Origin: Micavibrio sp964400125
Lineage (GTDB): Bacteria > Pseudomonadota > Alphaproteobacteria > Micavibrionales > Micavibrionaceae
DNA length: 64,000 bases
Assembly (NCBI GenBank): GCA_964400125.1
Contig: CAYNSR010000014.1
Coordinates: 6,108 to 70,107, forward strand
Reading direction: 5' to 3'
The notes under the pieces are model-generated. The model was not told the origin of the DNA. It was given only the letters and a program-made list of their open reading frames with translations, and made no database searches. The translations under genes and the position numbers were made by a program. Below, piece after piece: positions 32,028 through 38,802 of this stretch (the stretch's first letter is position 1; the number at the start of each line of letters is the position of its first letter).

Positions 32028-32972
32028 TTGAACCTTGCATTTAAGAATTTTTCAAATGATCTCCTGATCTCCATTGATGCTACCCATGCCGCTGGCGAGG
32101 CCATCCGCCCGCTCCATGGCCGAAAAGACATCTCACTTGAGCTCAAGGCCGATAAAACTGATGTCACCGAAGCCGATTTTCGTTCGGATACAATTCTGAA
32201 AGCGGCTCTGGTGACGCACGATCCGCTGACGCCAGTTCTCTCCGAAGAAACAGTAGATGAATTTGTAGGGCTTTATCCCGTCATGCCGCCTGCGTGCTGG
32301 ATTATTGATCCGCTGGATGGGACAAGAGTTTTCATGAATGGCGGCACATCGTTCCTTGTGATGATGGTCAAGATGGAAAACTTTACGCCTAAAGTTTCAG
32401 TTATTCATCAGCCCGCCACGGGCGAAACTTATTTTGCCGAAAAGGGCATCGGCGCTTTCAAAATGGATTCTACGGGCAATGTCAAAAAATTATGGCGCAC
32501 TGCTCCGATCAAAGGCCAGCCTTTGCGCCAAAAATCCATCGGCATTTACGCTTGTGGCAATTTGTCTTCTGAACTGTTCTACGACGATCCGGTGATCAAA
32601 GTTCTAGGTCAAGAATTCTCAAAGGCTTCCGGGTATAATCAATCGGTCGATTTCACCTATTCCCTAGCTGACCCGCATTTCAAACTAGCCGTCGCTGATG
32701 GAAATACGGATTTCTGCATTCAGTATCTGAATGAGAAATACCGAAATATGAAGGCTGGCGCTGGCATCTGGGACAATGCTCCAGTTGACTTGATCCTGAG
32801 CGAAGCCAACTGCATGCTTGTGAATGATGAGGGAAAGCCTTTTATCTACGTCGATCCCGGACACATATCCCAGTCATCCGTCACGCTGGTGCCAGGCCTT
32901 GACCGTAATGTCATGGCAGATATCCTCGCTCGGCAGTTACGCTTGCACAATCTGCCGAAGCCTATGAACTAG
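32028..32972 (+). CDS. CysQ/inositol-monophosphatase-like phosphatase
   Basis: 314 aa of the Mg-dependent IMPase/CysQ superfamily. The metal-site motifs are LKADKTDVTEADFRSD, SEET, WIIDPLDGTRVFMNG and WDNAPVDLILSEA. Possible substrates are 3'-phosphoadenosine 5'-phosphate or inositol phosphates. The TTG start has AAGGA 7 nt upstream. Base composition and codon use are AT-richer than the neighbours. Its last 36 nt overlap the antisense remnant of a cupin gene. Both facts suggest it was inserted by transfer. Confidence 0.8.
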   Translation: MNLAFKNFSNDLLISIDATHAAGEAIRPLHGRKDISLELKADKTDVTEADFRSDTILKAALVTHDPLTPVLSEETVDEFVGLYPVMPPACWIIDPLDGTRVFMNGGTSFLVMMVKMENFTPKVSVIHQPATGETYFAEKGIGAFKMDSTGNVKKLWRTAPIKGQPLRQKSIGIYACGNLSSELFYDDPVIKVLGQEFSKASGYNQSVDFTYSLADPHFKLAVADGNTDFCIQYLNEKYRNMKAGAGIWDNAPVDLILSEANCMLVNDEGKPFIYVDPGHISQSSVTLVPGLDRNVMADILARQLRLHNLPKPMN

Positions 32973-33086
32973 GCGTTCCGGCGATAGGTTTGGATAGTCG
33001 TTGTAATCGCGGATATAATCAGCCTCGTCATAGCCATGGCTGGCCAGAACCATCAAAACCGCGCCTGCGTCATAGGCTTGCGAGGC
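32937..33086 (-). pseudogene. C-terminal fragment of the split FdtA/QdtA-like cupin
   Basis: Minus-strand frame reading ASQAYDAGAVLMVLASHGYD, then EADYIRDYNDY, then stop. VLLVLAS.YDEADYIRDYDEF is the hallmark C-terminus of dTDP-sugar ketoisomerase cupins. The matching N-terminal part lies at 33278-33628, separated by about 190-240 bp of unrelated sequence with stop codons. Confidence 0.7.
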
Positions 33087-33277
33087 CCTGCAAACACAAA
33101 AGTGACGATAAAACAGGACACACAGTTTTACAAGAAGATAGTCATTCCAGTTACTTGCTTATCGCCCAGACCGATGGGTGTTCGGGGATAATCCTGCTTT
33201 TTCACAGGCAAATGTCCCACCAGTGTCCCATGGAGACAGTACGGCGCGGGATAGTGAAATGTCACCTCACATGACCT

Positions 33278-33628
33278 TCAAAAAGCGCGGTTTACGCCTT
33301 GGGCACACCTACATGCCGTGTTTTTCCGAAGACGATATAACCCTGCCGGAAGCAGCATCCCCCGACCCGGCGCATCCAGATCGACCATGATTTTCTTTGC
33401 TCCGTCATCGACCGTCACGCAGACCCGGCCATGCACACAGATCAGCAGTTGCTGGCATTCCCTGTGCGCATGGGCACCGCGGTCAATGACCTCCGTCGCG
33501 GCAGTGACAAAGACACGCGCAATCGGGAAAGGAACCTCCGCCGGGTGTTCGTAAATCGACAGCACCGCACCGGGCGTCAGCCTTTGGGGGAAATCGATAC
33601 AACGCACATCATCAAGTTCCGAACGCAT
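33278..33628 (-). pseudogene. N-terminal part of an FdtA/QdtA-like sugar ketoisomerase cupin
   Basis: Reads MRSELDDVRCIDFPQR, then VFVTAATEVIDRGAHAHREC and QQLLICVHGRVCVTVDDG, the cupin core of enzymes that convert dTDP-4-keto-6-deoxyglucose to a 3-keto sugar. After LLPAGLY the frame runs into foreign sequence and stops. The ATG overlaps the stop of an aminotransferase fragment (TGATG), preserving the operon order seen in Fuc3NAc/Qui3NAc pathways. A functional enzyme would need the C-terminal piece, so the gene is probably dead. Confidence 0.7.
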
Positions 33629-33806
33629 CACAGTCCCAAAATCGTTTTGGTCCCGCCGGAGTAATGCTCAATCTGTTCTTCCGTCAGGGTGAATGCGCAG
33701 GGCAGGTTGATCCCACGACCAGAAACATCATAGGCCACCGGCGCATTACGCGCTCCATCCGCCGCATATTCGGGGAAAGCAGGCAATGACAGCTCTGGTT
33801 TTCGGG
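33628..33806 (-). pseudogene. C-terminal remnant of a DegT/DnrJ/EryC1/StrS aminotransferase
   Basis: The frame reads LSLPAFPEYAADGARNAPVA and then YDVSGRGINLPCAFTLTEEQ before TGA. LP...LTEEQI near the stop is the usual end of PLP-dependent sugar aminotransferases. The rest of the gene, some 300 codons, is missing; gluQ sequence begins within 150 bp. It was the first gene of a sugar operon with the cupin. The 5' boundary is approximate. Confidence 0.6.
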
Positions 33807-33877
33807 GTAATTCGCGCCCTGACAGATTCCGGACCGATACACCATGTCAAAGGATACTACGCGATCCCCCCACCGCT

Positions 33878-33908
33878 GTCACCCCGTACGACAGCGGGGC
33901 GGATGACA
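33878..33908. repeat. Short GC-rich palindrome
   Basis: CTGTCACCCCGTACGACAG followed by CGGGGCGGATGAC forms a hairpin of the same general type as the GTCA-CCCC repeats elsewhere in the window. It lies at the break point between the aminotransferase remnant and gluQ. Confidence 0.4.
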
Positions 33909-33959
33909 AACACTGGCGGATCATCTAATCTCCTCTCTGCACAACTGGCAAAAGAACAG

Positions 33960-34835
33960 ATGATTTCCCGCTTCGCCCCGTCACCAACCGGCCTTTTGCA
34001 CCTCGGTCATGCGTGGTCGGCGCTGTTCAGCAACGCCTTGGCGGGGGACGGAACATTTCTCCTGCGGATCGAGGATATCGATACCGGACGATGCCGCCCG
34101 GAATTTACCGATGCGATTTTTGAAGACCTGCACTGGCTTGGCCTGACATGGCCGCAACCGGTCCGGCGGCAATCCGGACATATGGCCGATTACAGCGCTG
34201 CGCTTGACCGGCTGAAGGCGCTGGACCTTCTCTATCCCTGCTTTTGCACCAGAAAAGATATTCAGGACGAAATCGACGGGGCCGGGGCCGCGCCACATGG
34301 GCCGGAAGGGACCATTTATCCCGGTACCTGCCGCCATCTTTCCCCCGCCGAACGCGATGACAAAATCGCCTCCGGTCTGCCCTATGCGCTGCGCCTTGAT
34401 ATGCAGGCCGCCATCGAATATGCCCGCCACCGCTTGACATGGCGGGATATTTACCGCGGGGAGCAACAGGCCACGCCGGAAATTCTGGGCGATGTGGTTC
34501 TGGCGCGCAAGGGCATGCCCGCCAGCTATCACCTTTGCGTTACCGTCGACGATCACTTGCAGGGCGTCACCATGGTCACACGCGGGGAGGATCTGTTTTA
34601 CGCATCGCATTTACACCGTCTCTTGCAACACCTCCTGAATTACCCGGTTCCGGTCTGGGCGCACCACCCCTTGCTGCTGGATGAGCAGGGCAAACGTTTT
34701 GCCAAGCGGAACAAAAGCGTGACATTGCAATCCCTGCGGCAGGAACGGCATCTGACCCCGGCGGATATTGCGGAAACAATTGTGCAAGCCCTGCCCGCAC
34801 ATGGCCCGTGGCGCCGTATCCTGCTCGACCTTTAG
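33960..34835 (+). CDS. gluQ: Glutamyl-Q tRNA(Asp) synthetase
   Basis: Attaches glutamate to queuosine in tRNA-Asp; a GluRS catalytic-domain paralogue without anticodon-binding domain. 291 aa is the family length. Motifs are RFAPSPTGLLHLGHA (HIGH type), the zinc site CFC...YPGTC and KRFAKRN (KMSKS type). The ATG at 33960 fits the family N-terminus; longer in-frame starts translate the palindrome and debris upstream. Confidence 0.93.
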   Translation: MISRFAPSPTGLLHLGHAWSALFSNALAGDGTFLLRIEDIDTGRCRPEFTDAIFEDLHWLGLTWPQPVRRQSGHMADYSAALDRLKALDLLYPCFCTRKDIQDEIDGAGAAPHGPEGTIYPGTCRHLSPAERDDKIASGLPYALRLDMQAAIEYARHRLTWRDIYRGEQQATPEILGDVVLARKGMPASYHLCVTVDDHLQGVTMVTRGEDLFYASHLHRLLQHLLNYPVPVWAHHPLLLDEQGKRFAKRNKSVTLQSLRQERHLTPADIAETIVQALPAHGPWRRILLDL

Positions 34836-34917
34836 TTTATGGCCACTCTTGCCAACCCCCCTGCCAATCCTGTATTGTCGCTATGAGTGACAATGTTGTA
34901 AAAAAGGAATAATTTAA

Positions 34918-35247
34918 ATGCCCGATCTGGTCCATGTTGACGGAAAACCTTTTATGATGGTCCCGATGCATGAATATCGTCGCCTTGTAATCGGCGACAA
35001 AGTCTCTTTTAGCGACATTCCTGAAAATATCCTCGATCTTCTGGCCACGCGGCAGGATCATCCCGTCAAAGTCATCCGTAAATATCGCGGCATGACCCAG
35101 CAATACCTTGCCGGGGCCGCAGGCCTGTCGCGCCCGTACCTGACCGAAATCGAAACCGGAAAGAAAGAAGGCTCAATCGCCGCCTTTCGCGCCATTGCCA
35201 CGGCGCTGAACGTCTCTTTGGATATTCTGATTCCCGGACCTATCTGA
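34918..35247 (+). CDS. XRE-family HTH transcriptional regulator
   Basis: 109 aa. Residues 1-55 form a small N-terminal domain with an EYRRLVIG stretch, reminiscent of antitoxins. Residues 58-105 are a HTH_3 domain (MTQQYLAGAAGLSRPYLTEI). AAGGA precedes the ATG, and a plausible promoter (TTGCCA-N18-TATTGT, 34849-34878) lies upstream. No toxin gene is adjacent, so autoregulated repressor is the safest reading. The stop overlaps the convergent nitrilase by 8 nt. Confidence 0.8.
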   Translation: MPDLVHVDGKPFMMVPMHEYRRLVIGDKVSFSDIPENILDLLATRQDHPVKVIRKYRGMTQQYLAGAAGLSRPYLTEIETGKKEGSIAAFRAIATALNVSLDILIPGPI

Positions 35248-36055
35248 ACGCGCGGTCATGCCGCAACGCCGGGATGGCCTGACGCGCCGTGACAATCTCA
35301 CGCAGATCCAGATCGGCACGGATAACCCCCACGCCCTCGCCGCCATCGGCAATCACGCGGCCCCACGGGTCGATGACAAGGGAATGCCCGTAAGTCGTGC
35401 GTCCGTTATGGTGTGTTCCGGTTTGTGCAGGGGCAAGAATGAACGATCCGGTTTCAATCGCCCGAGCGCGCAACAACACCTCCCAATGCGCCTGTCCGGT
35501 CGGCACGGTAAAGGCCGATGGCACGGTTATAATACCCGCCCCCGCCTTGGCCAGCGCCCGGAACAAATACGCAAAGCGCAAATCATAACAAATCGTCATG
35601 CCGACACCGCCCCATGGCGTTTCCGCCACCACGGCACGATCCCCCGCCTCCACGACGCTGCTTTCACGGTGGCTCTCTCCGTTCGGCAAATCAACATCGA
35701 ACAGATGAATTTTATCGTAGCGCGCCACGACATCGCCCCGGTCATTGAACAAAAATGACCTGTTGGCGATTTTATGATCGCTGATTTTGATGGATAACGA
35801 CCCTGCCAGAATCCACACCCCAAGATTCCGCGCCAGATCGGAAAATAACGGCAACGCCGGATGATGCATTTCCGGGGGGGCGGTTTTCAGTTTTTCGCTC
35901 TGCGGCGACAGGATGTGGCAGGTATTTTCCGGCGTCAGGATAAACCGCGCCCCCTGCCCCGCCGCTTCACGGATCAGACCGGAGGCAATATTCAAATTCC
36001 CGGCAATTTCCGGGCCGCTGTTAAGCTGGACGAGGGCCGTCGGGAGGATTGTCAT
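35240..36055 (-). CDS. Nitrilase-superfamily carbon-nitrogen hydrolase
   Basis: 271 aa with the Glu-Lys-Cys triad at E43 (LTPENT), K115 (YDKIHLF) and C156 (TICYDLRF). It resembles the NIT1/NIT2 group, whose members hydrolyse deaminated glutathione or omega-amides. It starts within the 3' end of grxC (35-nt overlap), a gene order common in Rhodospirillales and consistent with a glutathione-linked repair role. Confidence 0.88.
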   Translation of the reverse strand: MTILPTALVQLNSGPEIAGNLNIASGLIREAAGQGARFILTPENTCHILSPQSEKLKTAPPEMHHPALPLFSDLARNLGVWILAGSLSIKISDHKIANRSFLFNDRGDVVARYDKIHLFDVDLPNGESHRESSVVEAGDRAVVAETPWGGVGMTICYDLRFAYLFRALAKAGAGIITVPSAFTVPTGQAHWEVLLRARAIETGSFILAPAQTGTHHNGRTTYGHSLVIDPWGRVIADGGEGVGVIRADLDLREIVTARQAIPALRHDRAFR

Positions 36056-36305
36056 TTAGCATCCGGTCAAGTTCGCCCCCGGAGTCAAGCGCATGCAAAT
36101 CATCGCATCCGCCGACATGGTGGCCATTGATAAAAATTTGCGGAACCGTGCGCCTGCCGCCGGACCGCGCCAGCATTTCATTCAGGCGTGAAACATCGCT
36201 ATCTACCTTGTATTCGATAGCATCAACCCCTTTGCGTTTCAGCAAATCCTTGGCGCGCACGCAATAGGGGCACACGGCAGTTGAATAAATTTCGACTTTT
36301 GCCAT
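36021..36305 (-). CDS. grxC: Glutaredoxin 3
   Basis: 94 aa with the dithiol active site CPYC (C12-C15), the TVPQIFINGHHVGGCDDL glutathione-binding segment and the thioredoxin-fold length. It reduces protein disulfides with glutathione. ATG 36305 (MAKVEIYS) is chosen over the GTG 6 nt upstream. It overlaps the nitrilase gene. Confidence 0.93.
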   Translation of the reverse strand: MAKVEIYSTAVCPYCVRAKDLLKRKGVDAIEYKVDSDVSRLNEMLARSGGRRTVPQIFINGHHVGGCDDLHALDSGGELDRMLNDNPPDGPRPA

Positions 36306-36387
36306 CTTCACGGACTTTCCTGAGGGTCATATTCGGTATAACGTCATAGCGTTATAGCGTGTTTTCCCGGATGGAACAGGGGGTTCG

Positions 36388-36729
36388 ATGCGATTTTTGA
36401 TCTTTTCTGCGGCCATCATCGCGCTGGGGATAACCCTCGCCATGGCCGCGCCGAAGCCGCCTATGACCATCCCTGAAGAATTCCGCGCCTGTAGCGTCGA
36501 TAGCGACTGCATTCTGATTGATATGCTGTGCAGCGCCTGCTGCGATTATGATTCCATCAATACCGCCAGCAAGGATACGTTTTCCGAGCTACATGCGGAT
36601 TATTGCGCCGATCATGACGGTGCCGTATGCGAATGCACCGCGCCCGATATCGAACCCGTCTGCCGGGAAAACCGTTGCTTCCCCTACAACCCCTTCGCAG
36701 ATGAAAACGGCAATGTCTCCTACGAATAA
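36388..36729 (+). CDS. Small secreted Cys-rich protein
   Basis: 113 aa. The signal peptide MRFLIFSAAIIALGITLAMA is followed by a mature domain with ten Cys residues, in patterns such as CSVDSDC, CSACC, CECT and CRENRC, likely paired as disulfides. No enzyme motif. GGGGG lies upstream of the ATG. The 3' end overlaps the ubiH-like gene by 17 nt, so they are co-transcribed. Function unknown. Confidence 0.7.
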   Translation: MRFLIFSAAIIALGITLAMAAPKPPMTIPEEFRACSVDSDCILIDMLCSACCDYDSINTASKDTFSELHADYCADHDGAVCECTAPDIEPVCRENRCFPYNPFADENGNVSYE

Positions 36730-37924
36730 CCCCTGCGATGTTCTTATCGGCGGTGCCGGTGCGCCGGGGCTGGCGCTGGCGCTGCTTCTCGGGCATCTTG
36801 GACTGGATGTCGTCGTCGCGGACCCCGCGCAGCCTCCGCCCCTTCACAACATCCACCCCGATGGCCGCACGGCAGCGCTCATGGCCGGGTCGGTCAATAT
36901 CCTCAAAGCCACAGGTGGCTGGGATGAATGCGCAAAATACGGCGCTGCACTGGAAACACTGCGCATCGTCGAAGGAAAAACGCAGGCTGATTTCCGCGCC
37001 GGGGATATCGGGCTGCCCTATTTCGGCATCAATATGCCCAACGGCATTCTGCGCGCCGCGCTTGCGGAACGCATCGCCCGCACGGGAAACATCAAAATTC
37101 ATCCCGCCGGGATCGATCATTTTGCCAGCGACGCCTTCGGCATCACCGCCACCCTGACTGACTCAGCCACATTCCGCGCCAGACTTCTGGTCGGTGCCGA
37201 TGGTCGCAATTCCATCACCCGGAAAATGGCGGGTATTTCCGTCACCGAACGCCATTACGCACAACAGGCGATCACCTGCCTGATCCGGCATTCAAAACCG
37301 CACAACCACGTTTCAGCCGAATTTCACCGCCCCGGCGGACCGTTTACACTGGTGCCAATGCCGGGAAACATGTCCAGCGTGGTCTGGGTCGAATACGATG
37401 ACGACGCCGATACGTTTATGAAGATGCGCCGGAATGATTTTGAACGCGCCCTACAGGATCGCACTGAAAACATGCTCGGGCAGATCACGCTCGAAACGCT
37501 GCCGGAAAGCTGGCCCCTGAAGGGTCTTCTGGCCGCAAGCCTGATCGCGCCGCGCATTGCTCTGATTGCGGAAGCCGCCCATGTCGTCCACCCGCTCGGG
37601 GCGCAGGGTTTGAACCTAAGCCTGCGCGATGCCGCCGTACTGGCGGAGGAAATTGCCGATGCTGCCCGCAGCGGACTGGATACCGGATCACACGCCCTGT
37701 TGAATCGCTACCAGTTCCGCCGCCGCGCCGACATCATGACGCGCAGCCTCGGCACAGACGGCCTGACCCGCATGATCAGCAACGATATCAGTCTTCTGCG
37801 CACCCTGCGCCGGGCGGGTTTAAAAACCGTGGAAACACTCGAACCCTTGCGCCGCTTCGCCATGCATGAAGGCGTTGCCCCGGGCTACGATGACAGCCGC
37901 CTGTCGCACGGGCAGGATTTGTAA
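36713..37924 (+). CDS. UbiH/UbiF/COQ6-family FAD monooxygenase
   Basis: 403 aa. N-terminal FAD-binding GGAGAPG (13-19), DG motif LLVGADGRNS, and a C-terminal GD-type motif ALIAEAAHVVHPLGAQGLNL, where the usual GDAAH reads EAAH. Family members hydroxylate the aromatic ring during ubiquinone synthesis; which position cannot be told. No clear Shine-Dalgarno sequence precedes ATG 36713; coupling to the overlapping Cys-rich gene is likely. Confidence 0.87.
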   Translation: MSPTNNPCDVLIGGAGAPGLALALLLGHLGLDVVVADPAQPPPLHNIHPDGRTAALMAGSVNILKATGGWDECAKYGAALETLRIVEGKTQADFRAGDIGLPYFGINMPNGILRAALAERIARTGNIKIHPAGIDHFASDAFGITATLTDSATFRARLLVGADGRNSITRKMAGISVTERHYAQQAITCLIRHSKPHNHVSAEFHRPGGPFTLVPMPGNMSSVVWVEYDDDADTFMKMRRNDFERALQDRTENMLGQITLETLPESWPLKGLLAASLIAPRIALIAEAAHVVHPLGAQGLNLSLRDAAVLAEEIADAARSGLDTGSHALLNRYQFRRRADIMTRSLGTDGLTRMISNDISLLRTLRRAGLKTVETLEPLRRFAMHEGVAPGYDDSRLSHGQDL

Positions 37925-37931
37925 AAAAACA

Positions 37932-38678
37932 TCAGGATTTCAGCACCCGCGCCACGGTCAGCACATGCACATCCCGCGCCCCGGATTTCAACAGGGTCTG
38001 TGCGCATTCGCGCAAGGTCGATCCGGTAGTGAAAACATCATCCACCAGCAAAATCGACTTTCCTGCGATTGCGTCCATGTGTTTCGGGTGCGGGACAAAA
38101 GCCCGTCTGACATTCGCCGCCCGGTCACGCGCCCGCTTGTGCCCCTGCGGCGGGGTTGCACGAATTCGCAGCAACGCATCCGGCAGGCAGGTTTTCCCGC
38201 GCGCTTTTGCCAACCCCCAGGCCAGCAAGGCAGCCTGATTGTAGCGGCGTTTCAGCAAACGCCAGCGATGCAGGGGCACCGGGACGACCAGATCGACCGA
38301 ATCGAGCGATTCCGCCCCCGCCCGCAGCATCATCGGAATCAGGCTGGCAACGGCCTGCAAATGATCGCCGTGCTTGAATTTCAGGATCAGATTACGGCTG
38401 GAATCGTCGTAAACCAGCACCGCCCGCATGCTTGCAAAGGGAGGCGGGTCGCTCAGGCAAAGGGCGCACTGGCTGTCCCCTTCCATAGAAAATTCAAAGG
38501 GATAGCCGCAGGTCCGGCAAAAAGGGGCGGTAATAAACCTTAAAGACTGCCACGATTCCGGTGACAAGGTTCCGGGCGTGGCGACAACCTCCCCGCTCAG
38601 CACGCAACGCGGCGGCAGGATCAGATCGATGCACCACATGGCAAGCCTGCGGAATCCGGCAAGAGAAAAACTGCGCAT
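37932..38678 (-). CDS. comF: ComF-family phosphoribosyltransferase-like protein
   Basis: 248 aa. An N-terminal zinc-finger-like segment (CRTCGYPF, CALC) is followed by a phosphoribosyltransferase fold with the PRPP loop ILLVDDVFTTGSTL. ComF proteins take part in natural DNA uptake in some species; the reaction is unknown. ATG 38678 (MRSFSLAGF) is chosen; the in-frame extension to 38792 crosses the promoter area of the divergent methyltransferase. Confidence 0.88.
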   Translation of the reverse strand: MRSFSLAGFRRLAMWCIDLILPPRCVLSGEVVATPGTLSPESWQSLRFITAPFCRTCGYPFEFSMEGDSQCALCLSDPPPFASMRAVLVYDDSSRNLILKFKHGDHLQAVASLIPMMLRAGAESLDSVDLVVPVPLHRWRLLKRRYNQAALLAWGLAKARGKTCLPDALLRIRATPPQGHKRARDRAANVRRAFVPHPKHMDAIAGKSILLVDDVFTTGSTLRECAQTLLKSGARDVHVLTVARVLKS

Positions 38679-38802
38679 AGGTGCTTGATTTACCCTAATA
38701 TTTATGGACTGGCGAGCGGTTTTTACGCTAGAATGCAGCAATCCAGACGGTATAATAATATGGAAAAGGGGTCCATCACCCCGGCGAGACAATAGAGGCG
38801 GT

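Noticed and set aside
31796..32044. 82-codon plus-strand ORF before the phosphatase gene
   Set aside because: No ribosome-binding site, biased composition, and it overlaps the better supported TTG start at 32028.
34918..35247. Toxin-antitoxin pair with the XRE regulator as antitoxin
   Set aside because: The neighbours are gluQ and a nitrilase; no toxin-like ORF lies on either side.
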